Shown here: piece by piece, positions 8,009 through 18,703 of the stretch | Numbering within the stretch: the stretch's first letter is position 1 | Layout: every line of letters starts with the position of its first letter | Origin: Microbacterium aurantiacum | GTDB taxonomy: Bacteria; Actinomycetota; Actinomycetes; Actinomycetales; Microbacteriaceae | Length of the DNA: 64,000 nucleotides | Direction: 5' to 3' | Assembly (NCBI RefSeq): GCF_002872075.1 | Contig: NZ_PGGU01000029.1 | Span: 71,435-135,434, forward strand | The notes under the pieces: generated by a model | Databases searched by the model: none | The model's input: only the letters and a program-made list of their open reading frames with translations | Told to the model about the DNA's origin: nothing | Made by a program: the position numbers and the translations under genes

Positions 8009-8380
8009 TCACTTCGAGGTCGAGGTCGGCTGCTCCCGAGTGAAGTAGGCCCTCGACGGCGGCGCGAAGATCAGGACAACGGCCGCACCGGTGAGCACGG
8101 CCGCAACGATGAGAGCCGGGAAGAAGCCTTCCCACGTGGACATCGCCACAGCGGCCGCCGCGAAGGAGACCGGGAACAATGGCGTCCCGTATCGAGCCCA
8201 CGACTTGCGAATCATCACGAGGATGGTCACCGCTGCGTATGCGACGAGCAGCGCGAGTGGAAGCAGGCCACGCCACCCTCCCCAGGCGCCCATGAAGAGA
8301 GCAAGCCCGAGGAGGGGTGTCGCGATCAGCGCCGTGACGGCGCCCAGAATGGTGAAGGCCACGCGAAGGGTCAGCGGCAT
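8009..8380 (-). CDS. Small integral membrane protein of unknown function
   Basis: 123 residues with four predicted transmembrane helices (about 8-30, 37-57, 66-84, 87-107) and a polar C terminus ending TSTSK. A GGTGAG sits upstream of the ATG. It lies between the convergent M23 gene and ppa on the same strand, separated from ppa by 29 nt. No domain is recognised. Confidence 0.7.
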   Translation of the reverse strand: MPLTLRVAFTILGAVTALIATPLLGLALFMGAWGGWRGLLPLALLVAYAAVTILVMIRKSWARYGTPLFPVSFAAAAVAMSTWEGFFPALIVAAVLTGAAVVLIFAPPSRAYFTREQPTSTSK

Positions 8381-8409
8381 GCGATCCTCACCGGAGTCGG
8401 TGCGAACGA

Positions 8410-8901
8410 TCAGTGACCCTGCTCGCCGAACCGCACGATCGCCTCGTCGAGGATGCGCTGCGCTTCAGCGGCGTCGCCCCACGCGTCGACCTTGACCCAC
8501 TTGTTGGGCTCGAGATCCTTGTAGTGCTCGAAGAAGTGCTCGATCTCCTTCTTCGTGTACTCGGCGACGTCGCCGATGTCCTGGATGTGCGCCCAGCGCG
8601 GGTCCTTGGACAGCACGGCGACGAGCTTGTCGTCGCCACCGGCCTCGTCGCTCATCTTCAGGACCGCGACGGGGCGGACCTCGACGACGACGCCCGGGTA
8701 GATGGCGTGGTCCAGCAGCACCAGCACGTCCAGCGGGTCGCCGTCCTCGCCGAGGGTGTTGTCGAAGTAGCCGTAGTCGGCCGGGTAGCCGAAGGTCGTG
8801 TACAGGACGCGGTCGAGGTGGACTCGCCCGGTCTCGTGGTCGACCTCGTACTTCACGCGGCTGCCGCGCGGGATCTCGATGACGGCGTCGTGTGCGCCCA
8901 T
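8410..8901 (-). CDS. ppa: Inorganic pyrophosphatase, family I
   Basis: 163 residues, normal for bacterial soluble family I pyrophosphatase, which hydrolyses PPi to two phosphates with Mg2+ and pulls biosynthetic reactions forward. The signature DGDPLDVLV is intact, and IPRGSRVKYEVD, YPADYGY and DPRW also match the family. AGGAGC lies 7 nt before the ATG. In many actinobacteria ppa neighbours dacB-tilS-hpt; here a different set of genes lies between ppa and tilS. Confidence 0.97.
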   Translation of the reverse strand: MGAHDAVIEIPRGSRVKYEVDHETGRVHLDRVLYTTFGYPADYGYFDNTLGEDGDPLDVLVLLDHAIYPGVVVEVRPVAVLKMSDEAGGDDKLVAVLSKDPRWAHIQDIGDVAEYTKKEIEHFFEHYKDLEPNKWVKVDAWGDAAEAQRILDEAIVRFGEQGH

Positions 8902-8943
8902 GCGTGTGCTCCTCAGAAAGACGGTTGGATGCCGCCGACCAGC

Positions 8944-9564
8944 CTACCGGGGCAGTCGCGTCAGAATCCTGGTGACGGGTCCGGTCAGCGCGATCAGCAG
9001 GAGGGCGTAGTACCCGATGGGATGCACCCAGGCCGCGATCGGCAGGGCTATCGCGAACAGGATGATCGCCGCGACGTCGCCGAGTGCGCCGTGGCGCATC
9101 TCTTCAGCCGGGAAATCGTGAAGCTCCGGATGCCGCAGCAGATAGAGCTTCGCGGCGAGGGTCGTCACCTGCGTCAGGATCAGGGTGCCGATGTAGAGCA
9201 CGGCCTGCACGGCGTCGCCCTCCATCTGGCCGAGCATCGCCGTCGGCACCGGAAGCCAGACGATCGTCAGCAACCAGCCGGCGTTGATCCACAGCAACGG
9301 ACCGGTCATGCCCTCGACCCGCGAGTACATGCGGTGGTGCTCCATCCAGAACGCGGCGATGAGGACGAAGCTCAAACCGAAGCTCAGCAGTTGCCCGCTG
9401 TGCTCGCCGAGGAATTCCGCCGTGCCGAGTCCTTCGCTCGCCGCTTCGGACACCGACTCCAGCAGCGGCAGGATGAGCAGCGTCATCGCGATCGCAACCA
9501 CCGCGTCGACGAACGCCTTGAACCGCTCGGCCTTGAGCGGGTGGGGCGTTCTCTCGTCGGTCAC
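8944..9564 (-). CDS. DUF1211/TMEM175-type membrane protein (putative K+ channel family)
   Basis: 206 residues with about six hydrophobic segments. The N-terminal ERFKAFVDAVVAIAMTLLILPL matches the family pattern RxxxFxD-gvxAIaiTLL that forms the pore helix in bacterial TMEM175 channels; Phe and Asp are kept although the usual Ser is Val. WMEHHRMY and LLWINAGWLL are also typical. Start GTG 9564 is supported by a TACTCT hexamer ending 7 nt upstream, which predicts a leaderless transcript. Channel activity and ion preference are inferred from the family only. Confidence 0.8.
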   Translation of the reverse strand: MTDERTPHPLKAERFKAFVDAVVAIAMTLLILPLLESVSEAASEGLGTAEFLGEHSGQLLSFGLSFVLIAAFWMEHHRMYSRVEGMTGPLLWINAGWLLTIVWLPVPTAMLGQMEGDAVQAVLYIGTLILTQVTTLAAKLYLLRHPELHDFPAEEMRHGALGDVAAIILFAIALPIAAWVHPIGYYALLLIALTGPVTRILTRLPR

Positions 9565-9570
9565 GCGCTC

Positions 9571-9576
9571 AGAGTA
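9571..9576 (-). promoter_or_regulatory. -10 of a predicted leaderless promoter (DUF1211 gene)
   Basis: TACTCT on the minus strand ends 7 nt before the first base of GTG 9564. This matches the spacing seen at eight other genes in the window. No convincing -35 is visible. Confidence 0.5.
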
Positions 9577-9625
9577 CGACTGCGCACCCGGCTCGCGCCA
9601 CCTCTGGGCGCGGCGGTTCGCGGCG

Positions 9626-10558
9626 TCAGTGCTCCAGCGGCACGATGCCGAGGAGTGCGTCGTGCACGGCGGCCGTGCGGCGACGCAGCGCGTCGGCCAC
9701 CGCCGCGACGGCAGGCTGACGCAGCGAGTCCGGTCGCAGCACCATCCAGTAGGGCAGGCGTTCGGCGAAGTCGTCGGGCAGCAGGCGCACCAGATCAGGA
9801 TGCCGGCCCGCCATGAAGCACGGAAGGAAGCCGATCCCGGCTCCGGCGCGGGTGGCCTCGACGTGGACGAAGACATTCGTGGAACTGAGCGAATCCAGCA
9901 TCCCCGGAACCAGACGCCGTGGTGCGTCGAGGTCGTCGACCTGCAGCATCGAATCGACGAAGTACACCAACGGATGCGCGCTCAGCTCTGCGATACCGGT
10001 GGGAGTGCCGAACTCGTCGAGGTAGTCGCGCGAGGCGTACATCCCCAGCGTGTAGTCGCCGAGCCGGATCGCCTCGGCGCGGTGCACCTGCGGCTCGCCG
10101 ACCACGACCTCCAGATCCAGCCCCGAACGGTGCTGGAGGGCGCGGCGGGTGACGTTGACGATCTCGACGCTGAGCCTCGGGTGCCTCCTCCGCAGCTGCG
10201 CCACGGCCGGTGCGACGATGAATGCGCTGAATCCGTCGGTGGCGGAGATGCGCACGACGCCCGCGATCTGATCGGCCTCCCCGTCGCCTTCGTGGATGGT
10301 GGCGACCGCGGTCTCGACGTCTTCGGCTGCGCGCACGGCCCGGCGTCCGAGGTCGGTCAGCTCCCACCCGCCGGGTGTGCGGGAAAGAGTGCGGCCGCCG
10401 AGCGTCGTCTCCAGGGCGGTGATCCGGCGCGACACCGTGGTGTGGTTCAACCCCAGGCTCTCGGCCGCGGTCGTGAAGCGTCCGGAGCGTGCCACGGCGA
10501 GAAGGATGAGGAGATCGTCGGGGTTCGCGGCAGCGGCGCCACGGAGCGGGATGTTCAT
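9626..10558 (-). CDS. LysR-family transcriptional regulator
   Basis: 310 residues. The N-terminal HTH covers LLILLAVARSGRFTTAAESLGLNHTTVSRRITALE (about residues 16-50) and is followed by a periplasmic-binding-like effector domain from about residue 95. ATG 10558 is used; a longer frame upstream lacks support. It is divergent from the MHS transporter/dehydrogenase pair across a 151-bp region with repeated TGCACACG. LysR proteins normally control a divergent operon in response to its substrate or an intermediate, so a small hydroxy acid is a reasonable ligand. Confidence 0.92.
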   Translation of the reverse strand: MNIPLRGAAAANPDDLLILLAVARSGRFTTAAESLGLNHTTVSRRITALETTLGGRTLSRTPGGWELTDLGRRAVRAAEDVETAVATIHEGDGEADQIAGVVRISATDGFSAFIVAPAVAQLRRRHPRLSVEIVNVTRRALQHRSGLDLEVVVGEPQVHRAEAIRLGDYTLGMYASRDYLDEFGTPTGIAELSAHPLVYFVDSMLQVDDLDAPRRLVPGMLDSLSSTNVFVHVEATRAGAGIGFLPCFMAGRHPDLVRLLPDDFAERLPYWMVLRPDSLRQPAVAAVADALRRRTAAVHDALLGIVPLEH

Positions 10559-10709
10559 ATCTGCAATTGTGCACACGATCTCTGCTCGACTGGTCATTGA
10601 TGCACACGCTTGGGCGTGCCCATACTGACTGAGGCCGCCCGGCCGGCGAGTGCACGGGCGCCGCACGCCGACGTCAACGCGGACGTCGGCAGGACACGAA
10701 GGAGTGAGC
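10559..10709. promoter_or_regulatory. Divergent LysR/transporter control region with repeated TGCACACG boxes
   Basis: TGCACACG occurs at 10570-10577 and again at 10601-10608, 31 bp apart (about three helical turns), each preceded by ATTG. The first copy also forms the dyad TGCA-N4-TGCA (10562-10573). Such spaced, partly dyadic sites suit a tetrameric LysR protein. AAGGAG at 10699-10704 serves the transporter start at 10710. Confidence 0.5.
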
Positions 10710-12083
10710 GTGAGCGCCGAGAAGACGACCAGCGTCCCGGAGACGAAGACATCCGGACTCAAGAAGATCGTGGCCGCCTCGATGGTGGGCACCGTGGTGG
10801 AGTGGTACGAGTTCTTCCTCTACGCCACCGCCGCCTCACTGGTGTTCGGCACCTTCTTCTTCCCGAACGCCGGTACCGAGCTGGACGGCATCATCGCCGC
10901 ATTCCTGACTTATGCCGTGGGATTCGTCGCCCGGCCGCTCGGCGGCATCGTGTTCGGCCAGATCGGCGACAAGCTCGGCCGCAAGCACACGCTGCAGGTC
11001 ACCATCATCCTCGTCGGCGTCGCCACCTTCCTGATGGGCTGCCTGCCCGGCTTCACGTCGATCGGCTACTGGGCACCCGCGCTGCTGGTGATCCTGCGAT
11101 TCGTGCAGGGCTTCGCCGTGGGCGGCGAGTGGGGCGGAGCAGTGCTGCTGGTGGCCGAGCACAGCCCGGACAAGTCACGCGGTTTCTGGTCGAGCTGGCC
11201 CCAGGCCGCTGTTCCGGTGGGCAACCTGCTGGCGACGCTGGTGCTGCTGGGCATGTCCTGGATGCTCCCCGCGGACCAGTTCCTCAGCTGGGGCTGGCGC
11301 GTGGCCTTCTGGGTGTCGGCCATCGTCGTCATCATCGGCTACTACATCCGCACCCACGTCAGCGAGGCGCCGATCTTCCTGGAGGCCCGCGCCCAGGCGG
11401 AAGCCGAGAAGGCCGTCAGCTACGGCGTGCTGGAGGTCGTGAGGAAGTACCCGCGCGGCATCTTCGGAGCGATGGGACTGCGCTTCGCCGAGAACATCCT
11501 CTACTACATCATCGTGTCCTTCACCATCGTGTACCTGAAGACCGTGCACGCGTACGACACGAGCCAGCTGCTGCTGGCGCTGCTGGTGGCCCACGTCATC
11601 CACTTCATCGTGATCCCGCAGGTGGGGCGGCTCTCCGACGCTTTCGGCCGCAAGCCGGTCTACCTGGCCGGCGCGGTGCTCGGAGCATCCTGGGCGTTCT
11701 TCGCCTTCCCGATGTTCGACACCCTGAACCCGTTCATCATCACCGCGGCGGTCGCCATCGGCCTGTGCTTCCACGCTCTGATGTACGCGGGGCAGCCGGC
11801 CATCATGGCCGAGATGTTCCCCACCCGGATGCGCTACTCCGGTGTCTCCCTCGGCTACCAGGTCACCTCGATCGTGGCGGGCTCGCTGGCGCCGATCATC
11901 GCGACAGCTTTGCTGCAGGACTTCGGCTCCTGGCTGCCGGTGGCGCTCTACGTCGCGGCCGCCTGTGCCGTCACAGCGGTCGCGGTGATCACCCTCAAGG
12001 AGACCCACGGCATCTCCCTGCACGACATCGATGACGCCGACGCGCGCAAGCACGGCCTGAACACCGCACGGGTACGCAGTTGA
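10710..12083 (+). CDS. MFS transporter, metabolite:H+ symporter (MHS/ShiA-ProP type)
   Basis: 457 residues with 12 predicted membrane helices. The N-terminal MVGTVVEWYEFFLYATAA, loop GQIGDKLGRK and RFVQGFAVGGEWGGAVLL are hallmarks of the metabolite:H+ symporter family, which imports shikimate, alpha-ketoglutarate, betaine or hydroxy acids. GTG 10710 follows AAGGAG by 5 nt. Its stop overlaps the dehydrogenase start by 4 nt (TTGA), so uptake and oxidation are co-produced. With a 3-hydroxybutyrate-dehydrogenase-like partner, 3-hydroxybutyrate or a similar acid is the likely substrate; this is inference. Confidence 0.92.
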   Translation: MSAEKTTSVPETKTSGLKKIVAASMVGTVVEWYEFFLYATAASLVFGTFFFPNAGTELDGIIAAFLTYAVGFVARPLGGIVFGQIGDKLGRKHTLQVTIILVGVATFLMGCLPGFTSIGYWAPALLVILRFVQGFAVGGEWGGAVLLVAEHSPDKSRGFWSSWPQAAVPVGNLLATLVLLGMSWMLPADQFLSWGWRVAFWVSAIVVIIGYYIRTHVSEAPIFLEARAQAEAEKAVSYGVLEVVRKYPRGIFGAMGLRFAENILYYIIVSFTIVYLKTVHAYDTSQLLLALLVAHVIHFIVIPQVGRLSDAFGRKPVYLAGAVLGASWAFFAFPMFDTLNPFIITAAVAIGLCFHALMYAGQPAIMAEMFPTRMRYSGVSLGYQVTSIVAGSLAPIIATALLQDFGSWLPVALYVAAACAVTAVAVITLKETHGISLHDIDDADARKHGLNTARVRS

Positions 12084-12853
12084 GTACGGCAGCGGAGCCC
12101 CTCTCCGGGATGCGGGCACTGGTGACCGGCGGTGCCAGCGGGATCGGCGCGGCCGCCGTGCGGGCGCTGGCCGCGCGTGGTGCACACGTCATCGTCGCGG
12201 ACAAGGACCGAGCCGGTGCGGAAGCACTGGCGGCGGCGGTGGGCGGGTCCAGCTGGGTCGTCGACCTGCTGGACCCCGCCGCCCTCGCCGACGACCGGCT
12301 CTCGGAGGCGCTCGCCGGAGTGGACATCCTCGTGAACAACGCCGGCATCCAGCACATCAGCCCGATCCAGGACTTCGATCCTCAGGACTTCCGACGGATC
12401 ATGTCGCTCATGCTCGAGGTGCCCTTCCTGCTGATCCGGGCGGCGCTGCCGAGCATGTACGCGCGGGAGTTCGGCCGGATCATCAACATCTCGTCCGTGC
12501 ACGGCCTGCGCGCTTCGCCCTTCAAGTCGGCCTATGTCACCGCCAAGCACGGACTCGAGGGTCTCTCGAAGGTCACCGCGCTGGAAGGCGGCGAGCGCGG
12601 GGTGACCAGCAACTGCATCAACCCCGGGTACGTCCGGACCCCGCTGGTGGAGAAGCAGATCGCGGACCAGGCCCGGGTCCACGGGATCCCGGAGGCGGAG
12701 GTGCTGGCGAGGATCATGCTCACCGAGAGCGCCATCAAGCGGCTCGTCGAGCCGGAAGAGGTCGCCGCCCTGGTGGCGTGGCTGGCCGACGCCGAATCCG
12801 CGATGGTGACCGGTGCCAGCTACACGATGGACGGCGGCTGGTCCGCCCGGTAG
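12080..12853 (+). CDS. SDR oxidoreductase, probable 3-hydroxybutyrate dehydrogenase
   Basis: 257 residues from TTG 12080, overlapping the transporter stop by 4 nt. TGGASGIGAAA (NAD site), NNAG, the catalytic Ser in INISSVHG and YVTAK (Tyr/Lys) are all present. The segment INPGYVRTPLVEKQIADQA followed by a HGIPEAEV-like stretch is characteristic of D-3-hydroxybutyrate dehydrogenases, which convert 3-hydroxybutyrate to acetoacetate with NAD+. The neighbouring MHS transporter and LysR regulator fit a dedicated uptake-oxidation unit. No acetoacetate-CoA transferase is nearby, so acetoacetate would have to be activated elsewhere. Other hydroxy acids cannot be excluded. Confidence 0.85.
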   Translation: MSTAAEPLSGMRALVTGGASGIGAAAVRALAARGAHVIVADKDRAGAEALAAAVGGSSWVVDLLDPAALADDRLSEALAGVDILVNNAGIQHISPIQDFDPQDFRRIMSLMLEVPFLLIRAALPSMYAREFGRIINISSVHGLRASPFKSAYVTAKHGLEGLSKVTALEGGERGVTSNCINPGYVRTPLVEKQIADQARVHGIPEAEVLARIMLTESAIKRLVEPEEVAALVAWLADAESAMVTGASYTMDGGWSAR

Positions 12854-12856
12854 TAC

Positions 12857-12862
12857 TACCGT
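12857..12862 (+). promoter_or_regulatory. -10 of a predicted leaderless tilS promoter
   Basis: TACCGT ends 7 nt before GTG 12869, inside the 15-nt gap after the dehydrogenase stop. It implies that tilS has its own transcript in addition to any read-through. Confidence 0.5.
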
Positions 12863-12868
12863 TGTGCT

Positions 12869-13858
12869 GTGCCTTCCCTGTCGCCGGCCATCGCCGAGAT
12901 CCGCCTCGCGGTGCGTACCGCGCTCGCCGCACTGCCCGACGGCGCGACGGTGATCGTCGCCCTCTCCGGGGGCGCCGATTCGCTCGCGCTCGCCGCGGCC
13001 GTCGGCTTCGAGGCGCCCAAGCGGGGTCTGCGTGCTGCATCGGTGACCGTCGATCACGGACTGCAGGAGGGGTCGGATGCGGTCGCGGCCCGTGCCGGTC
13101 GAGCCGCCGCCGGCCTCGGCGTCGACCCGCTGATCGTGAAGGTCAAGGTCGGTACCGAAGGCGGTCCCGAGAACGCGGCGCGTGAGGTGCGCTACGGCGT
13201 GCTTCGCGATGCGGCTCTCGACGTGCGCGCGTCCGCGGTACTGCTGGGGCACACCCTCGACGACCAGGCCGAGACGGTGCTGCTGGGCCTCGCCCGCGGC
13301 TCGGGCGCGGCCAGTCTGCAGGGCATGGCGCCGGTCCGCGAGGATGAGGACGGCATCCGCTGGCTGCGTCCGCTGCTCGGCGTGCGACGTGAGACGACCC
13401 GGGCCTTCTGCGCAGCATCCGGTCTCGAGGCGTGGGAAGACCCGCACAACCTTGAGGATCGTTTCGCCAGGGTGCGCGTGCGCGAGCGGGTGCTGCCGGT
13501 GCTCGAGGCCGAGCTCGGCCCGGGGATCGCCGAAGCTCTCGCACGCACGGCGGAACAACTGCGCGAAGACGCCGAAGCCTTCGACGAGATGATCCACGAG
13601 ACCATCGAAGACATCGTCGAGCATGCCGAGGCGGGCATCTCCGTCAGCGCGGCGGCGCTCGCCGCGAACCCCGCCGCGTTGCGCAACCGCGTCATCCGCC
13701 TCATCGTCGACAGCGAGTTCGGAGTGAGCCTGACGCGCTCGCAGACGCTGGAGGTCGCGCGCCTCGCCACCGACTGGTCCGGTCAGGGGCCGATCGATCT
13801 GCCCGGTTGCTCAGCGCAGCGCCACGGCGGACGGATCACCTTCACGGCCCGCCGTTGA
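12869..13858 (+). CDS. tilS: tRNA(Ile)-lysidine synthetase
   Basis: 329 residues. The PP-loop ATPase motif VALSGGADSLAL lies near residues 30-41, and VDHGLQEGS and LGHTLDDQAETVLLGLARGSG follow, as in TilS. The enzyme ligates lysine to C34 of tRNA-Ile(CAU) so that it reads AUA; it is essential in most bacteria. The C-terminal region is shorter than in the E. coli enzyme, as usual in actinobacteria. The start is GTG 12869. In the conserved order tilS is followed by hpt; here a minus-strand DUF937 gene lies between them. Confidence 0.95.
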   Translation: MPSLSPAIAEIRLAVRTALAALPDGATVIVALSGGADSLALAAAVGFEAPKRGLRAASVTVDHGLQEGSDAVAARAGRAAAGLGVDPLIVKVKVGTEGGPENAAREVRYGVLRDAALDVRASAVLLGHTLDDQAETVLLGLARGSGAASLQGMAPVREDEDGIRWLRPLLGVRRETTRAFCAASGLEAWEDPHNLEDRFARVRVRERVLPVLEAELGPGIAEALARTAEQLREDAEAFDEMIHETIEDIVEHAEAGISVSAAALAANPAALRNRVIRLIVDSEFGVSLTRSQTLEVARLATDWSGQGPIDLPGCSAQRHGGRITFTARR

Positions 13859-13872
13859 CGCACGCCGTCTGA

Positions 13873-14478
13873 CTACTTCTTGCCGCCGAGCAGGCCGCCC
13901 AGGAGGTCTCCGAGGCCGCCCCCGCCGGAGCCGGAGCCGCTGCCACCGCCCAGGATGCCTCCGAGCAGGTCGCCGATTCCGCCGCCGCTCTTCCCCGAGC
14001 CGGTGCTGTCGCCGCCGCCGAGCAGCCCGCCGATGAGGTCGCCGATTCCGCCGCCGGACTGCTCCGGTGCAGCCTCGGTCGTGCCTGACTTGCCCTTGGT
14101 CGCGTTGGCGATCAGGCCCATCACGATCGGGGCGAGGATCGGCAGGAGCTTGCCGAAGTCGATACCGGCGGTCTCCTTGGACTCGGTGAGCGTGGTGGTG
14201 ACCTCCTTCTCCTTCCCGCCGAGGATGTGCGAGACGATCTTTCCGCCGTCGGCCTGATCGATGTCGTCGACCTTCGTCGCGCCCTTCGCGCCCTTGTGCT
14301 TCTTGAGGGCGTTCTCGATCGCGGTCGATCCTTCCGGGGTCTCGGCGTTCTTCGCGAGGCCGCCGAGCAGCACTGCTCCGCCCTGTTCCACCGCCTTCTT
14401 CGCGACGTCGGGCGAGACGCCCAGCTTCTTCGCGATGTCGTCGATCGGCACCTGGTTGAGGATGTCGTCAAGAGCCAT
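13873..14478 (-). CDS. DUF937-type protein with glycine-rich C-terminal repeats
   Basis: 201 residues. The N-terminal half (LDDILNQVPIDDIAKKLG and AVEQGGAVLLGGLAKNAE) matches DUF937, a helical family of unknown function. The C-terminal 70 residues repeat the unit GGGIGDLLGGILGGG three times with Gly/Ser spacers. GGAAGGA precedes the ATG. No signal peptide is present. It is convergent with tilS and divergent from hpt. Repeats of this kind suggest self-association, which is inference. Confidence 0.85.
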   Translation of the reverse strand: MALDDILNQVPIDDIAKKLGVSPDVAKKAVEQGGAVLLGGLAKNAETPEGSTAIENALKKHKGAKGATKVDDIDQADGGKIVSHILGGKEKEVTTTLTESKETAGIDFGKLLPILAPIVMGLIANATKGKSGTTEAAPEQSGGGIGDLIGGLLGGGDSTGSGKSGGGIGDLLGGILGGGSGSGSGGGGLGDLLGGLLGGKK

Positions 14479-14606
14479 GGGTGAGTCCTTCCGTCGGTGG
14501 GCGTCAGCGCCTCTCTCCCGATCACAGTAGTGCGGATGCCGGCCGCGGAGGAGGGTTCGCGGAATGCGTTCATCCGGGCTGTGACCGAGCATCCGGTCAG
14601 GTCACC

Positions 14607-14612
14607 TAAAAT
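14607..14612 (+). promoter_or_regulatory. -10 of a predicted leaderless hpt promoter
   Basis: TAAAAT ends 7 nt before ATG 14619 and no Shine-Dalgarno sequence is present, so the hpt mRNA should be leaderless. Confidence 0.6.
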
Positions 14613-14618
14613 CGATCC

Positions 14619-15170
14619 ATGCGCGCCGCGGAAATCCAGGATGACCTTGCCCAGATCCTCGTCACCGAGGAGGAGATCCGCGCGAAGCTCGACGAGCTCG
14701 CCGCCCGCGTCGCCGTCGACTACGAGGGCAAGGACCTGATCCTCATCGGGGTGCTCAAGGGCGCGATCATGGTGATGGCGGACTTCTCCCGCGCCCTCCC
14801 CTTCCACGCTCCGATGGACTGGATGGCCGTGTCCAGTTACGGCGCCAGCACGAGATCCAGCGGCGTGGTGCAGATCCGCAAGGACCTCGACGTCGACATC
14901 AACGGCAAGCACGTCCTGATCGTCGAGGACATCATCGACTCGGGCCTCACCCTCAGCTGGCTGCTGGAGAACTTCGAATCCCGCGGGGCGGAGTCGATCG
15001 AGGTGCTGGCGCTGCTGCGCAAGCCCGAGGCGGCGAAGGTCGAGATCGACTGCCGCTACGTCGGCTTCGACATCCCCACCGATTTCGTCGTCGGCTACGG
15101 GCTCGACTACAACGAGCGCTATCGCAACCTGCGCGACGTCGCGGTGCTCGCCCCGCACGTCTACAGCTGA
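14619..15170 (+). CDS. hpt: Hypoxanthine phosphoribosyltransferase
   Basis: 183 residues. It converts hypoxanthine or guanine plus PRPP to IMP or GMP in purine salvage. The PRPP-binding motif VLIVEDIIDSGLT is intact, and LIGVLKGAIMVMADFSRAL (flexible loop region) and VGYGLDYNERYRNL (base-binding C terminus) also match. The tilS-hpt-ftsH order is conserved in actinobacteria. No ribosome site precedes the ATG; a TAAAAT hexamer 7 nt upstream predicts a leaderless mRNA. Confidence 0.97.
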   Translation: MRAAEIQDDLAQILVTEEEIRAKLDELAARVAVDYEGKDLILIGVLKGAIMVMADFSRALPFHAPMDWMAVSSYGASTRSSGVVQIRKDLDVDINGKHVLIVEDIIDSGLTLSWLLENFESRGAESIEVLALLRKPEAAKVEIDCRYVGFDIPTDFVVGYGLDYNERYRNLRDVAVLAPHVYS

Positions 15171-15250
15171 CGCCCCGACGAGCTCAGCGATCCGACTTTC
15201 GAAGGGTACGCCGTGGGTGAACGCACAGCGCCACCAAAGAAAGCCCGCGA

Positions 15251-15256
15251 TACGCT
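15251..15256 (+). promoter_or_regulatory. Possible -10 of ftsH
   Basis: TACGCT ends 10 nt before ATG 15266, which would give a leader of only a few nucleotides. It has the same style as the leaderless promoters but different spacing. Confidence 0.4.
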
Positions 15257-15265
15257 GAACGGATC

Positions 15266-17271
<2,006 letters not shown>

Positions 17272-17275
<4 letters not shown>

Positions 17276-17898
17276 CTGTGACCGTCGACAGGGCGCGTGT
17301 CGAACGGCTCACCCGTGAGCTGCTCGAGGCGATCGGCGAGGACCCGGACCGCCCCGGCCTCAAGCAGACGCCTGCCCGGGTCGCCGAGCTGTATTCCGAG
17401 TACTTCGCCGGCGTCGGACAGGATGCCGCGGCACCTCTCGCACACACGATCAGCGTGACCCGCGGCCCCGCCCCGAGCACGCTTCCGTCGGGCGCCGTGC
17501 TGCTGCGCGACATCCGCTTCCGCTCCGTGTGCGAGCACCACCTGCTGCCCTTCGCCGGTCACGCGCACCTCGCCTACCTTCCCGGCGAGCAGGTCGTCGG
17601 CCTCGGCGCGCTGGTGCGCGTCGTGGAGACCCTCGCAGCCCGGCCGCAGGTGCAGGAGCGACTCGGCGAGCAGATCGCGGACACGATCGCGGAGCACCTC
17701 GACACCCGCGGCGTGCTCGTCGTCCTCGACGCCAGCCACGGATGCGTCACGATGCGCGGTGGCCGTCAGCCCGAGGCATCCACCCTGACCATCGCGGCCC
17801 GCGGCGAGTACACCGATCCGGTCGCCCGTGCGGAGCTGATCACGCTGATCGGCAGCCGATTCGGCGCACCGGCCGGATCGGGGGCCCAGATCCGATGA
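17272..17898 (+). CDS. folE: GTP cyclohydrolase I
   Basis: 208 residues from GTG 17272, which overlaps the ftsH stop. It catalyses the first step of tetrahydrofolate synthesis, GTP to 7,8-dihydroneopterin triphosphate plus formate. The zinc-site residues are present in CEHHLLPF and [13 protein letters not shown], and [12 protein letters not shown] matches the family helix. It heads a folE-folP-folB-folK block; its stop overlaps folP by 4 nt. A second in-frame GTG at 17278 is possible but would lose the coupling. Confidence 0.97.
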
Positions 17899-18698
17899 CG
17901 GCGATCTGGGGCATCCTCAACGTCACGCCGGATTCGTTCAGCGACGGCGGGCGCTATCTCGACGTCGAGCAGGCCGTCGCCCACGGCCTGCTGCTGCGCG
18001 ACCAGGGCGCGTCCATCCTCGACATCGGCGGCGAATCGACCCGCCCCGGAGCGGAGCGCATCGGCGCCGACGTCGAGCAGCAACGCGTCATCCCCGTCAT
18101 CGAGCGGCTCGCCGAGGCCGGTGTGCCGATCAGCATCGACACGCTCAATGCCGCCACCGCGACCGCTGCGGTACGCGCCGGAGCGCGCATCGTCAATGAC
18201 GTATCCGGCGGACTGGCCGACCCCGGGATGCTCGCGGCCGTCGCCGACTCCGGCGCCGACTTCGCGATCGGCCACTGGCGCGGCCCCTCCGCCGACATGT
18301 ACGCGCGGGCCGCATACGTCCGCATCGCGCGCGAGGTCGCGGGGGAGCTGCAGGAGCGGATCGGCGACGCTGCGGCGGCCGGCATCGCGCCGTCCCGCCT
18401 CATCGTCGATCCGGGCATCGGGTTCTCCAAGGCCGGTGCGCAGAACTGGGACCTGCTGCGCGGCCTCGACGATATCGTCGCGCTGGGCCCGCGAGTGCTC
18501 ATCGGCACATCACGCAAGCGCTTCCTCGCCGAGACCCTGCAGGCGGATGCCCACGACGACGTCTCGGAGGCGCGCCGCGATCTCGCCACCGCCGTGACCA
18601 GCGCGCTCGCCCTGCGGGCGGGAGTCTGGGGCGTGCGGGTGCACGATGTCGCCGGAACCCGCGATGCCCTCGCCATCGCTCACGCCTGGGAAGGATAG
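17895..18698 (+). CDS. folP: Dihydropteroate synthase
   Basis: 267 residues. It joins 6-hydroxymethyl-dihydropterin pyrophosphate to p-aminobenzoate, the step blocked by sulfonamides. The N-terminal WGILNVTPDSFSDGGRY, DIGGESTRPGA, INDVSGG-type (IVNDVSGGLAD), DPGIGFSK and GTSRKRFL motifs are all present. It overlaps folE by 4 nt, and folB starts 5 nt after its stop. Confidence 0.97.
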   Translation: MTAIWGILNVTPDSFSDGGRYLDVEQAVAHGLLLRDQGASILDIGGESTRPGAERIGADVEQQRVIPVIERLAEAGVPISIDTLNAATATAAVRAGARIVNDVSGGLADPGMLAAVADSGADFAIGHWRGPSADMYARAAYVRIAREVAGELQERIGDAAAAGIAPSRLIVDPGIGFSKAGAQNWDLLRGLDDIVALGPRVLIGTSRKRFLAETLQADAHDDVSEARRDLATAVTSALALRAGVWGVRVHDVAGTRDALAIAHAWEG

Positions 18699-18703
18699 GA
18701 CTC

